Part shown: positions 27,101-42,100 of the stretch, one piece after another | How positions within the stretch are numbered: the first letter of the stretch is position 1 | How the letters are laid out: each line of letters begins with the position of its first letter | The notes under the pieces: model-generated | What the model saw: the letters and a program-made list of their open reading frames with translations, nothing else | Told to the model about the DNA's origin: nothing | Database searches by the model: none | Position numbers and translations under genes: made by a program | Origin: Balanoglossus misakiensis | Lineage: Eukaryota; Hemichordata | Reading direction: 5' to 3' | NCBI GenBank assembly: GCA_040954595.2 | Contig: CM082577.2 | Span: 10,230,001 to 10,294,000, forward strand | Length of the DNA stretch: 64,000 nucleotides

Positions 27101-30100
27101 AAGCCATCAAAACATCTCACAGGTTGAGCGCTCAAGAATTTCTTTTTTCCAATACACTGTACATGTCATTCTAAAACCTTTTCCTCGCTGATAAAAATTT
27201 TCTGAACCACAAGAGCAAACATTCAAGTGAATTTTGATAAATCTTCTGGCAAGAACTAATATTTACAGAACCAATTACAGGATATCACATGAATCCAACG
27301 ATTACAAATTCAGAAGTCTTCCATCACTCTTGTCGAAACATTATTTTTTTTCCAATTTCATATTTTCTCAGCTGCGCAGTGACAGTAATACTATATGCTT
27401 GTTAGTTTAATAATGCCTGCGATTTGTTGGAGAATTCGCCCAATCACTGCCTCATTGGGAATTTGCCATTCTGGGTCTTTAATGAGACGCCGCACGTAAG
27501 ATGTACGACGTAACGTAACAGACACTATTGGCGTATGGATTCCTTGAAAAGTTCAGTGTCGTGTCGTGAGGTCTATGGTATATCTTGAAACATCACAGAG
27601 TGCAGATTAGCATGTTCGCACTGGAAGCATATATCACTTTGTAATCAAAACATTTCCATCATCCAAATCATGATGCAGTGCAGTCACTCCATTGCCCACC
27701 TCTACATGTATCAGTGCAATGTGTATGTACAGCAATAATCCTTAGCATACCCACTGTCGTTCAGGCACATGACAGAACGACAGTCACCATCATCACTGTC
27801 GTTCAGGCACACGAGAGAATGACAGATATTTATTATTAGAACGCAATTTGCTCTATGGATATACAAATAAAACACAGACAATGAATGCTGAATCCTTGCC
27901 TATGATAATCCCCCTTACTTTAGAGTACTTTTTGATGAGTCGATTGTTTTCCCACTAATTGAATTTCTGGAGCGATTTTCCGGCTGGACAATAGGAACTC
28001 CACCTCCGTGTTTGCAGAGAAAACAGTTACAGTTAAGTTTTTTTCCACTGTTTTGAACACAAATACAAGCCTAACTGTATGATTGGCATGCCTTTTTGAT
28101 GGCATTGTCAGAATTAGCCACACATGTATATGTAATACTGTAAAACGGGTAATACGCGAGAAGCAAAAAAAAACGTGAAAATAAAAAGTCGCATAAAATG
28201 TTCTTCGGAGATATCGATGCAGTGAATGAAATAAGAGAATGCGAAAATTCATCCTCGCGCAACTGTTGCCTCTGCTGATATCGCGAAAATTTCCTGCCGC
28301 GAAAATAACCCGTTTTACAGTATCTCCTGACATCTTCACTCTCCAGTTCTGTTTGGGCTATTACACTAGTCAACTGTAAGTACTGAACATATCACTATGT
28401 GCATAGTGCAAATGTCAATGCAATGCAATGCAATGCAATGCAATGGGCAAATGTCCATGCTGAATACCTTTTCAAATTTCACACAAGTTGTAACACTTTC
28501 TTATTGTACAAATATAACTGAACCTATACACACATAGTAATTATTGCGCAAACAATCTCAATTTGTAGCCAAGGTAATGACCTGTGCGTCACTAATTAGT
28601 ACGACAGAGAAATGATTTTGTTACGCTATAAATAATATTTGTGACTATATTTAGGTCCCATCTGTTGGTGATGCCAGCCCCTGTGTGTGTATGTGCCACA
28701 AGAATCAAACCAAAACGCATCGTACAACAATTGATATTCCTAAAAGCTATGACTCAGACTCCAATGTTTTATAATGCAGTTTATAATATGAAGCAATTTG
28801 TAAAGTCAATGGAAATTTGTTCAGATTCTCCGCAGATTTCAGGATGTGCGATCACTATTAAATGAGTTCTCTGACAATAACGTCTGTCTTTATGTTTTAT
28901 AATTCTGAAGATGAATAGGATTTTCTTTCATGGAAACCTCGTTGTAATTTCCTGAGAGGGTATGATTCACAAACATAAAAATGTCTACTTGTCTGTGATT
29001 TCTTTTCTCTCACGTGATCCTTGATTCGTTCAGATTTCATTATAAACCGTAACCGGCTTACAGAAGTGCGATAAGCGTGGAATAAATACAGATAGGCACA
29101 CATCACCAGATCATGCAAAAAGCTTTCATCAGAATCATATTTTTGGACATTTAAATGGATGTTTTTTTTGTCGAATTATTTTTAGAAAATCGAAAAGGAA
29201 GAGTCAAGTATTTAATACTGAACCACTACGCTATTTTAGTTTATTTTGGAGGGGCAACATTTTTAGACCTGACTGATAACCACTCAATATTGTACTGTTG
29301 ATTTTTTTCTGAAGGGCTTCACAAAGACGTTTCATAGCTTCTCAGATATGAACTCCTTCAAGGTAGTGAAGCCGCCAAACTGACATCTTTATTGTGGAGA
29401 TTTATTCGCCGTGTTGAATCGCGATTCAATAAACTTAAAATACACGCACAGGAGCGTTTCAAAGTCTCCCACAGGTTACAAAACAGGATAAAACTCTTAC
29501 TTTATCAGTTCAGCGCAAGGATAAAATTCAAGATGCTGTAGCTAGTTCTTTATTATTAGGTCACACAGCACACTTTATTTCAGTCAAACACAATACCCAT
29601 TTCAATGCTTTTTTTAAACTAGTCATAAAATCGAAAATTTTCCATGAAAATCCACAGCCATGCAAAGCTGATAGGCAGCACTGTGGATGTTCCATGGGGT
29701 TTTAACTTTTATTTTAATAGAGCAGACTATTATGAAAAATTGTCTGCGTACTGTGATATTGGCTTTGGGCATGAAGATAACAAACTCTAAGAAATGGGGA
29801 AAAAAGTCATGCCTGAATCCATGAATACATCAGCAATATATCATCATTATTCATAAATTTTAAATAATCTCTTGTTCAATTTATTCACTCAAATTTACCT
29901 CCAGTGGGGATAAGTCCACAGGCTAGAAAAAGCCTGTACACATCCACATTAATCTTTCAAGGAATATTTTAATTTTTTTCTTGTCTTTAATATTCGTATG
30001 TGAAGATAAACTAGAGTGGTGTCATCAATTTCTCTCTGTGCTTCTGAGGAACCATAGAATTGGATCGTGTTTGACCTCAATAAAAACAGCAAATTCATAT

Positions 30101-33100
30101 ATTCAACAGGGATTTCACAGGAAACGGAATATGTAGGTCAAGAAGTCACAAACCTGGAATTTGTTTTCCTTCGCTTTGAATTTCTACATTTGCTGTTTTA
30201 ATGAAACACACACAAAAAATTGAACGGGTCATTGTATATCGAAAAGAGGTCTGTCACCTGTGCACTGTGAAGGTGCCAACAATATTCAAGATGGACTTGC
30301 ACATATGGAAAACCATCGGGAGTAACTGCCACAGCGAAAAGAATCCCTGAATCAACAAGCTGGAAACCTACACCAGCCACATCTGAAAATTCTTGTATCA
30401 AAATGGCAGCCATTCTCACCACAGCTTTATTTTGTTGCTATACACAAAACATTTCCCTAGCATGCGTAAAAACAACCTCGCTTCCTTCCAACACGCAGGT
30501 CCGAATTACATGCTCTGAAAAGAAAAAGCTGTAAAACCTGATGGCCTTCATCATAAAACCAGTTTAACACGCTTATCACTACAGTGCTAAGCGCGGTAGC
30601 CGGCGCCATGTTTAAAGAAAATCGCCCGATCGCGCAATACCGTAAAATCCCATCGAAAGGGGAAGGCCTTGTAACGGCACCTAATAAAAAGTATATGATG
30701 GACGCGGAAAATACCATTACTTTCCAATAGTTGACACTAGACGGGTAATTCCTCTGTGCAGTTTTCAATCTCGCGCCGTAAAAAGACAAGCTGTATGCAA
30801 TCAAACGTGGGGCACACACACACACGCACCGGCTGAAACCCATGGAAACGGTTTAATCATCCATGCACGCTTTCGAGCAAGGGATCAATATTTTGCCGTG
30901 CTTTAAAAACCCATTCAAGCTCAGACTTCACAGTCATCCAACACAAAGAACCTGGGATATTTTTTTTATTTCTATACAGACTCGTGAAATGACGCGTTGT
31001 TGCCATGGATCAATAAACTGGCAACGAGCCTCTCTTCCCCTTTTCAGAGCTGGTAATTTCCGAACAAAAAACTTCACTTCTTTAGCTTTCATGAAATTGT
31101 GGTGTTTATTCACAAGCTGTGAAAGTTGACTGTGATGTACACATGTACTGTGATGTACTGTATTGTACTGTTCTGTACTGTACTGAGATGTACTGTACAG
31201 ATGAAAGTTCATGATACGAATGTGAAAAACTAATAACGGTTCTGCCCAGCATCTTTTTAAGCTCTGACCTAGATTCTTTTTCCCCCCAAATTATTTTCCT
31301 TCTCATAGGAACACGGAAAATTTTTGATTAGAATCTCACAATCCTGAATTGATGAGTGCCGGGATTATCCAACTAACCTGTCGGCGGACGACATAATTGA
31401 AACAGACACAGGTCAACATCAGACGGACCTGGCTGTAATCAAACTTACAGCCTTCTAATTCTGCCAAGAAATCTCGCCTTCAAATTTGTCACTTGATGTG
31501 ATCTGATTGGACGCCCGAGAAAATCAGCAGAATCACGCCCATTCAATGAAATTCAAGGTTTGACCGTTTAAGGGAGGAAAAAACACTCATGCCAAGTAAA
31601 ATCTGATATCAGGGTGGGGCCGGCCGGTTCATTAGATTCTGATTTTCAATGGAAATGTCTGGCGTTGACCTTGACAGAATGGTGCATCATGGGAGCAGTT
31701 GTAAGTGAATAGGCTTTGATAACATCAGACGACTAAACGTGATTCAGCTTTCTCCACATAATCACTGTAATACCTGATTTCCAGTCTAACATCAAAAACC
31801 TCATTCATTACAAATATTCAAACTTCAATGGTTAAGTTTCTGTACAGGAAATCACACATACCCATTAGGGTAGAACTTGCACAAAAGCCACAGGTCTGAC
31901 AGGCAACTGATTTGCTCACAGTAACGTTTTCACAAATACAGCAAAACTACCCATTTTTCATCATTCTCAAGGTACAAGTTTTCACTGAGCATTGATAGAG
32001 AGAAATTGAAAATAAAAAACAATGGTGATTTTCATTTCTATCATTTTCAGGGAACTTGACAAATCTCAAAAAATCAGACAGCTATCAGCAAGTAAAACAC
32101 AGCTTAAGGTATACAACTTTCACTCAAAACTGCAAAATTGGAAATGCAACTAAAACTGTAAAAGATTAGAAAATTATGGAGCAACTACGAAACTATCAAA
32201 TTTATGATCATGTATCCAAACCACCACCAGTACACAAAATTTTAACGCTCCTTTGAAAGGATGACTACGTCAAATTTCTATAAATATCATTATATAAATT
32301 GAAAGTTGGCAAATCTACTTTCTCATTACTCTGAACTTTAAATGTAAAAACATACTTAAACTTTATCTGTGGACTCAATCTGAATAGTGGTTAAAAGAGG
32401 CAATTGTTCAAAGCTCTCCCTAAATCCATGATATTAACAACTTTGATAATACTTTGGAAGGTGATCTATTCAGAATATTTGCCTATAAAACAAAATTAAA
32501 ATACAATTGAAATTGTATTCCATTTGAAGCTGTCCACCCCATGGCACAAATAGACCGACCCACTTCTGAACACCTGCCCCGGGGGCAGACTGATGAAATG
32601 TGAGACAGAAGGGGATATTATCAGAACCAACCGGCAAAGCGAGGGAGGGAGGGACGGCGAGAGGTGGTTCGTCTGTGATGCCATATGCAGCCGTTCTCCA
32701 GGTCTCAATTACACCAATGTCAAGGTCGCCAACAGGATGCGTTTAATAAAAGATGTGCTTTGAAATGCAAGCTGTCTGTCTGCAAATTTCCGGCATAGCA
32801 CTGTCACGAAAACTCGTCCAAAAACAAGAAGAGTGAATCCTCCCACTACAGAACGAACGGCCCACAAACAAAAACATCAATCAAGCTGCCAGGCCGGCAG
32901 TCCGGTATAATCACCGAAAGAAAGATGTGTTACATCCACAACACTGACGGATCATAACATACTACCACAATTTGCATCCAATATCGCCTCGACTTTAAAT
33001 TTTCCTCGTGAAATCGACTCTCCGAATTTGCATCACGCTGGGATAATTTCCTTGATGCGGGAAAGCGCTATTGGACTCGCTAATACTTAGCTTTAATGGC

Positions 33101-36100
33101 CAAGCAAGCTGCTTGCAGTTTCACACAGATGTCAGAAGCCTCTCTCTCTGCTCGGCTAAATCGATACACACCAATAAAAACGAGATCCTAAAAATAAACT
33201 GGTTATTTCAACACCGCCATACGCATTAAAAGCGACAGCAAACCAGATGCTGGAATACAAAACTGTGCGTTTGAATGTAATACCCTAACAAAAAGTCATC
33301 CGAAGCTCCTTGAAACGTAACATTTTAGAGAGCTATAAACACAAACATTGATAAAATATGAAACGGATGGAACAATATTGATATTAATTTTTAAAGCTGC
33401 GTGCAAATGTATAGCGCTTACCTGCGTATCGGATTTCAGCTATGGCCAGACAAGCACTCAACTGGCATGACGTAACATTACCTGATTGCTATGGCGATTT
33501 ACGGAAGGCCACAAGACAAGCCGGAGTTTAAAAAACCCGATCTCCGATAAGTGTGCGATATATCACATGTATAATTCCAACTACGAAGTACGCGTACAAT
33601 GATATCATCAGGCACGACTGGGCCAAACCATTCTGGTTTTCCTGGAACTGCAGTGGATAGGGGAGGGTGATCGAATCGTGAGGGGCAGTGACATGATATC
33701 AGACTTTTATTCATCAACCAGTTGGATATTTTCATCACTTCTGCTTGACAAAATATAATCAATCAATTTTCTGCTCTGTAATGACCATCTGATTGGACCC
33801 TTGCAAATCGTGACCCCTGCACAATGAATGGAATCATCCAAATCTCTCAACGATGTCACACTGCTTAATTAATAAGCATCACCGCAGCGACGACAATATA
33901 AATCCCATCTGGAAATTTGTGAAAAAAATATTCCTAGTTTAATATATATAATTTTTCTGCAAATGAAACACACTCTAATACGTCTTACGTCTGGATACCT
34001 TAAACAAAATCTAGGTCACTTTAGATAACACCCCTGCCGTGTGACGGCGACATCAAAGCATCGACCTAAGCACTCCAGTTATGACAATTTCATCCCCGGA
34101 AACCATTGTGTGATGACAATAGGAGGAAAATGAAATCTGACGCAGAGAGAGAGAGAGAGAGCAGAGGCCATCAACAGACAAGTCATCATCAAATTTTAAA
34201 GAAAATATAATCATGCTGACTCATACTCTGTAGACGCACAATCGGTGAATACTAACAATTAAACATGTCTAGCGAGCGACTGTATGCGCGACCGTAGATA
34301 TTTAATTTAATTATCTGGAGGGCGTCTGAAAATAAAATCAAAACAATCAGTGTGGCTTGTTTTGAACCCTCTCAGGTACAATACAACCACACACAGTCTT
34401 GTTTCGCAGTCAGCGACAAATCAAGCGCTCGTTTTCAGGAAAGCCTTTTCTCAACAACAGATCACTTTTAAGACCCCCAGTCAAAGACGCTTTTACTTTT
34501 CAAGTCACATATTCACTCAGATTACGTTCTGTAAACTAGAAAAAAGATCAAGACCCGGTTGCTCTCGCATCTCAGAGCTTTGAACGACACACACGCACGC
34601 AAGTCAACTGACCCTTTGATAATTTACAGTCTCTTTCAAGACAGCTTGAACTCTCCATCATTCATATTCCGGAGCAGAGCCACTGAAATATCACAAATCT
34701 TTTTCTTGTTATCTCTTAAATTTACGAAATGACCTTTCAATAAAATCTACTACACCGATTTGACTGCATTTTGGTAGTGAAATAACTAATTTCTTAGCAA
34801 TTGCATCTTTGTTGTTCATGAACTCCCTGCAGCAACAACGCAATACAACTACACTGAGAAGTATTTTTTTTTCTCTCTCGAAGACTAGCCAAGACAGAAA
34901 GCTGGCATAGTCTCTCTGCAACTTGACAACCAAAGTCCTTGTAATCCCTTCGAAATTGTCTTCCAGAAAACATTGACATTTGAATGAAATATAGCTCTGA
35001 CTCAAGTAACACTCCTGTCGGCAATTTTGTAAGATTTGACATTAACTCTGACAGTTAATCATGAACTGATGTGATGAAGGCATTAGATTCTATATATCTG
35101 TGGTATATTTACACCACATGAAATTTCCAGCCAGCCTTAGCACAATTCTCAAAAGCATACTACCGGTAACTTCAAATTACCAATATCTAGAAGAAATAGA
35201 ACTTTCATCAATAAATCACGCAATGTAATCCCTCCTTCTGGTTCTCTTCCACATATTTTCACCATGGGAATGTGTGGCTTATATGATTTCTTTCTCCCTT
35301 TACACGATGCAAGTCAAATACTTGAGAGTAGTAAGTGATTTTTTTTTCCATTTGGGAGAGTTACGGCATTAACCTTAAAACAGACAAGTCTCTAACTTCC
35401 AATTTGTGCATGAATCAGAAGTAGATCTTCACTATACAAAACACACATGGCAGTAACAACAGCAATGCAAATGTCGTCATTTAAATTGTTAATCAAGTTT
35501 TCATTCTCTATCTGTCATCCAAAAATAATCCAAGTATTGCCACTTACACGTCCAGAGATCAACCTCGCCTCTTTTCATCCATCCTTTAGTGAAAAAATCG
35601 CTCACGTTTAACATTAACCCTTTCACCACAATGGTTCAGTCCAAACCCATTGTTTTCTATGGTAAACATGGACCTCTAAAGACATAACTGGGGGTGAAAG
35701 GGTTAAATTATGTCAAACGTGAGCAGCATTGTCCCTTTAATCATTTCACACAACCACAAAAAATTAAATTTTCAACCAATTGCTTGTAGCTAGTATAAAT
35801 CCAATTAGGTCTTCATGTAAATGATACTTTATTTGTTTTGAGTTTGATAACGAACACAATTTGTACAGCAGTAATTAAGGCCAGTCATTTTTTTCCCCAC
35901 AAAGCACTTCACACTTGGCTAGGCTTTTCCAATTTGTATCCACCTTCTGTCATTATTACTGCCAGTTTAAGATGGCATAATACAAACCATGAATTATTCA
36001 CGAAATATCAAAATGTCAATCCTATTACATGTATTAGAATTAATTCAGATAATACCACAGTACTGTGAATAACACAGAATAGAATTTTCAAAATCCCACT

Positions 36101-39100
36101 ACATATTTAGTTTAGCTTATTGCTATTCTATCACTCCTAAATTTATACGATTACATGTACCGGTATATTAAAATTGAAATTTCAAAATCAACTCAGTTTG
36201 TTTAGTTAACAATTAAACTCTAAAAATTGAAATGACTAGTACAGGAACAACATTCACAATAGTGTCGTCATCAAGCAAAGTTACTGTAATAGTTACATAA
36301 AATTTGCAAATAAACTGTCAATGCACATCGCACCTGGAAAAGCCTGATATAACCTTATTTGGATCCATTTCACGAACAAATCTGATCAGATAAAATTGGG
36401 TGACTACTGTTTCAAAATGCAATTCCCTTAATTCAATGTGTATCGTGAAACGTCTTTTTTTGGTCATCTGCACAAAAACACTGATTCAGTATTGAAACCG
36501 GTGTCGCTGGCCTACATCAGAAGAGACAGGTTGAGCCTTCTGTTACGTCACTTTGTGAGGTGTACTGTCTGACACCGGGAGTTTCATCTGACACTTGTCA
36601 GACACTGCGAATCGCTGCTTCCCCAATCCCCTACTTGTAACACAACACATCCAGTAACAGTCACTTTCTAGTGTCACAAACACCTGCAGACAACACCTAC
36701 CCATGCCAGACGCACAACAATCAGTCTGGCCGTCTCAACCCCAAAAAATCAATCAACTCCGTGGCAGTGCATGCTTTAATACAAAGAGAAATCGAATCAA
36801 GACGACGACCGATCTCCCTCTTCAAAAACCACTCACACTAATTGGCTCTGTGCCTTCCTTTAATGACCTAATTCACAATCTAAACACAGACTCTTTTTGT
36901 AAAACGTTTTTCTAAATGAGTTGTTTCTCTAATTGAGGTTTAGCTCCTTCAAAGCGGCCATTGACACAATCGGGGGGAAAATAGAAACACCTTAAAAGAA
37001 ACACTTCGTAATTTTACGACTGAAAAATCGCTAACTTTGACATGCAGTATCTGAGACACCAGCTTAAACTTGTCTCTTAAAAATCTGAGACTAAGCTTTG
37101 CTGACAGCTAAAATGGCAATCCGTTGTGCAGGGTGACACTTTCACTTTTTCAAGTAAATTTTTCCAAAACAAATACTTTCGATATTACACATTTTGGTAA
37201 CACACAGTAATAAAATTCACAGATACAGCTTTCCATTGATATATTTATGGCGTCTTTGGTATAATTCAATGTTCTCAAACATATTTTTGCCATACGAGAA
37301 TGACACTCGCTAACAAAATTAGCATCTGGTTCACCGTGCACCGGTAACTGTTTCCTTTGAACATTTTTTCAGTGGAGGAAACAACTGAAGACACAACAAA
37401 TCAACTGTTGCTTTCGGCCGCCCAATCAACTGCTTCTGATCAATCAATCAAATACACGCCAAAAGGTCCCCTTCCCCAAGAGACCAGTTTTGAGAACACA
37501 CAAGACTTCAGAATGAATGTATAGACACAGAGACAGAATCGCAAGCCCGCGCCTTGCAAGCAACATCGCCCATTTCCACTCTCGTTTCAGTGCGAACTAA
37601 TTTATAGGCCCTTGGGGTGTACATACTCCACAGTCTGAGTACCATGTGTGTGTGCGTTACAAATTGACTGTAAATTCTCACAGGGACACATGGCAAAGTA
37701 TCTGTAAACGTACAGTGCATAAAAACCATGCCAATTTTTGGCAAGAAACTGCCAAGAAAATCCAAGTGTTTCCCAGGGATAACCAATGTCCCTAGCTTTA
37801 AGATTCGTCAGATCAAACACACGACTATCTCCGACTGTACCGGCGTCAGTGGCCGTATATTACGCGAGCCGTAATGAATTTTACACAGCCATCCCGAGGC
37901 AACGTCAGACGGAGGCGCTACGTGACTAAACTACCACCACTCCCGACTCAAGTCCGCCGAGAACGTCGCACAACAGAAGGAATGCATTTTTCACACCTCT
38001 GAACAATACAGGGCACTAGCATAGTAATGGTCACCCTTCGTTGATTGAGATTTACACTCTCTCCAGGAGAGAGATTAGTTTCTCATCAAAACTTCCAGTT
38101 CCACGTGACAACATACATCACCCACTTGGATTTTCCACACCTCCTTACACTCAAATTTTGCACAAACGAGATCTGACAACAAGATCGGTCTGCAAGGAGA
38201 AGGCTGCCGTGACTAAGTTTCTCAAATTATGAATTATACAAATGGTTCAATTCATCATCATCGTGATCAACACGACACGGTCGAGAAATGCAGTTTCTTT
38301 CAATTTTTCATTTTTTTTATGGGCCCTTTATCAAATTGTGCGGAACTTCGTGATAAAGGAGGCTGACGGACTATCATTCTTTGTATTAAAATAAAATGTT
38401 CAACAGTCTACAATAATAATGTACTGCAATTGATATCCAACTCTAAATTTCATCATCAATTTGTGCAACACTAATAGCAGATATTATAAAAGCGTCGACC
38501 TTTTCGTCTTCTATCAAACCTTTGATAAAGGAAATTGAGACAAGCTGAACCTGGTACAATTGACAGTAACTGCCAATTTGATTTCGCGATAATGTCATTT
38601 TTAATTTGCACAACAATAAAAGTTCACTTTGCATCTTGGGGTAAAATAATAACTGTTCTTGATCAAATTTAATTTGTGACTGACTATCATTTTTAAAGCG
38701 GTACCATGCTCTAACAGTTGAAATCACATCACTGTTGTTTAATTTTCGTGCCTATTCTTCCATCCCGAATAAAAATAATATGCCATCCCTTTTTTTTTAA
38801 ATTATCAGTTATCAGAAATTCTGATTCATTGGCTTGTTATACTACAGCACTTTTCACTGCATGGGAAGTCCAGTTGCAAAAAAATAATGGACAATCTCAG
38901 CATATGGTGCAAAAACTGCCATAAATTTGAATATACCGGTGGTCTTAACGATCAGGAAACACTTAAAAGAGGATGCATCACTCCTCAAAAGTCAGCGTGA
39001 AGTCAAATTCAAAATAGTGTTAAATATGACTGCTGGAAATTACCATATATCAATGCTTGTTGGTGTCTGCAGAAAATTGCCTGACATCGGAAAGGTCTGC

Positions 39101-42100
39101 TTCGCACGGGACTGACTCACGGTTGAGTTTCTTAATGATGTGTAATATAAAAGCTGAAAGTACACTTCTTTGAAAAGCAAAGCATGTACAAGTCTGATGA
39201 ACAGGGATAGTCTCCACTGATGCAGGAGACAGCCTTTTATTGGAAAAGAAATAGTGATGTAACAGTATAATAGTGATGTAAAAATTCACCACTCATTTCC
39301 ACCACGGCTTCATGGTGGAACAGAGAATTAAAAAAAGTGTGTCACGTCGATCCTTTGTGTGGTGACAAGCGAAATTGTACGCTTCAAACGCAAACCACAC
39401 CTGTTTGAGTTGAACTTAATTACTTGGATTCGCCATCAGACGCGGCAGGAATTCGACTTTCAATTTCACTCTCTCACAAACCATCACTCTCCTACAAGCA
39501 CACCAGACACGAAACCCAGAGACAAGCATCAACCTTTCGACATTACTCACACAATACATTAAACACAAATTTCACTTTCATCCCATGATGAAGCTGAAAC
39601 GGTTTCCCTGGAAACAGCTTCCGCCGCCATGGAAACTGACTGCCGTGTGACTCACCCCCCGAGTCGAGGAGGACAGATCGTCTTACCTTCGCTGTAGGAC
39701 TCCTCAGGGGGGTCTATCAACTCTACGCTGATCGCGGTGAAATATCCCGTCTTGTCGGTCTCGCCATCGCTAACGCTTCCCCGCCATCTTCCATCCGGAT
39801 TCCTCTCAAGAACCTGCGGCGGTGATAAAAACGGAACAGCTTAGAATCTCAATTACTCCATTATCTTTCCCCACTCTTCTTCAAGGGGTCAAAAGTCAAT
39901 GATCAGTGAATGGATACAGCAGGGATTAAGTGGGCGTGTCACGTGAATTCACTTTGCAGAAAGCGAAAACCTCTGCAACGATAATTACAACTTTTAATTT
40001 GAAAAAATCAGGAATTATATTTTATACTCTTGCTTGACGTTATTCTTGAAACAGAATTTCATGAATTTAAAATAATGAAGAGCTAGACGAATGCTATACA
40101 CAAAATGAGTCACAATGTCAACCATGACTGTGAAAAGAGACATCAGGTGTGAATACCTTGGAAAAAAGGGACATTGAAAATTATGTGTTTCTGATAGTGT
40201 GTGTTTAATAGCTATCCTCCTCATAGTTTTGGCCTGTTTTTGATTATATAAATGGGTAGGAGAAAAGGTCTCTCCCTGTTGAATCTTGTGACAGATTAAA
40301 TCATCTTAGGGACTATATAATTCAGCAAAATTTTGATTAATTGTTATCTTCACTGTTCTGCACGGTACATGAGACCATACTGAGAGTCCACAGACAGGTC
40401 ACCATTTGCCTACAGCTGCTCTGTGCTGTTTAAGGTAGTAAATGCACCTAGCCAGATTTTCAGAAAAATGATAGTCCTCCAAAACCTTTCTAGTTTTCTG
40501 GTGCATTTTAGTGTGTGAGGAGTCTTTTGGATATCAAAGAAGAGAACTTGGTGTTCTGGTGTTCGTTATCTTGTGTTCATAAAAATCACAAGTCTAATCT
40601 TTTTCCATAGAGTTTAAATACACGACTGGCAGCCATTTTGGATTTCAAATTTCATAGACAATTGGCTCTTTCAGTCAAAATTATGCACAGTGACCCGCCA
40701 ATTTTTGTTCTCAATTTTAAGAGAGCATAATCTTAAGTCGACTAGAGCAAAATATGAGAAAAAGTTTCACGACTGATTTTCGAGGCGCATACTACCTTAA
40801 GGGGCAGAGATTTGCATCTCATAGTTTGCAAGAGCTCCATGTCTGGAGGGGAATGCGTCTGTGTTGACGCTGGCAGCTCTCGAAGCTCAGACAGATCACA
40901 TCTGCCGGTGAACTCTGCGTTCAAAACAGGGCTATCGATAACTCTTTTTCAGATGCGGGATTTGGCGTGAATCAGGGGCCAACAGGTTCTAATCTTTGTG
41001 TAATTTGTCAGGGTTTTTTCCAGGATTTTCGGCCTTGCATGTAAACTGACTGGAGTATATGACAGTTCCTGCAACTTGTCTGTAGTCTGCGTACATGTAC
41101 GTGTCACAGTGATGCAGTAAATCACAGAAACTGGAGGCTCCGTCCCGGTACCTAGGAGTAAATCAACAGCACACAAAAGCAACCCAGTGGTATCTCCCGG
41201 GTTTACAAATCTCAACGACTTCACAAGTCCAGCCAAGCACTCTCACCAAGGGTTTTTCAGAAACAAACTTGGAAGAGTGCTGACTTGAACTGAAATATTC
41301 CACTTGCATGAACACTAACTGCACAAGTCAAACAACTGAATAGTCCTTCACCTCTTCCGAGTAACTTTCAGATGGCTTTCAAGGGGTATTATTAAACACA
41401 CCAGAAATGGGTCACCAACCAGTGGAAGAAAGGTTTACGCGCCTTGCATGAAGCAAGAAACAAACGCTCATAAAACTGTCGCTTCAAGGAGGACCCCGAT
41501 ATGACTTTAAGAAAACAGCCCAAAACCGTATACATGTATACAACTGTCAAAATAGAAATGTTCTCTTTAAGGAAAAAAACAGGTCGCAAACTTCCAAACT
41601 CATCATCCGTGCATTGTTATAACCCAGATTATTTTGCAGTTGCGACTCGGCGCATCAAACATTTTCTATAAACTGCACACACAGAAAAGCCCTGGGGCAC
41701 ACATATTCAGAAACGGCCCTGACTTGGAGTCCATTTCTAGACCCATTACGAGAAAGCACTTCCAGAAAGAGCAAGTGCACGAACAAAACAGAACAATTTG
41801 ATTTCAATGGTGGAACTGGTCCTGAGTGTCACTTTAAGGGTGTCAATGTCATTCCCCTGATAATGGTCCCCGCCCCTTACAAAAATAGCACACGTAAAGA
41901 TCCACAGGAACATTTTGCAAGTTCAATGGTAGATTTCACAAGCAGTTGCACCTTGATAATGAAGATGGGTGATGTGCACAGTATTTTTAACCAACCCTAT
42001 ATTTTGTTATAATTAGATCATAGTAACGGCATATCATTTCTTATGGAAATGGGTCTTTAAAAACTACATTTAACCCATTCACCCCCATTTCCCACTACAG

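Larger units (their letters stand above)
12875..39686 (-). other. 26.8-kb caskin intron between SH3 and linker
   Basis: Largest intron, phase 1. It holds three copies of the TA-flanked CTGTAAAACGGG element, one 90-bp TTAA element, several microsatellites, a cluster of RFX-like sites at 23247-23398, and candidate phase-1 cassette exons and an alternative first exon, each listed separately. Apart from these, long stretches (18.0-22.9 kb, 23.7-25.1 kb, 31.3-35.6 kb, 35.8-39.5 kb) show no gene, repeat family or RNA that I can support; open frames there are short and unlike known families. Confidence 0.8.

Noticed and set aside
33499-33762. Minus open frame with [14 protein letters not shown]
   Set aside because: Contains a protein-like stretch, but no splice signals place it in caskin and no family was recognised.
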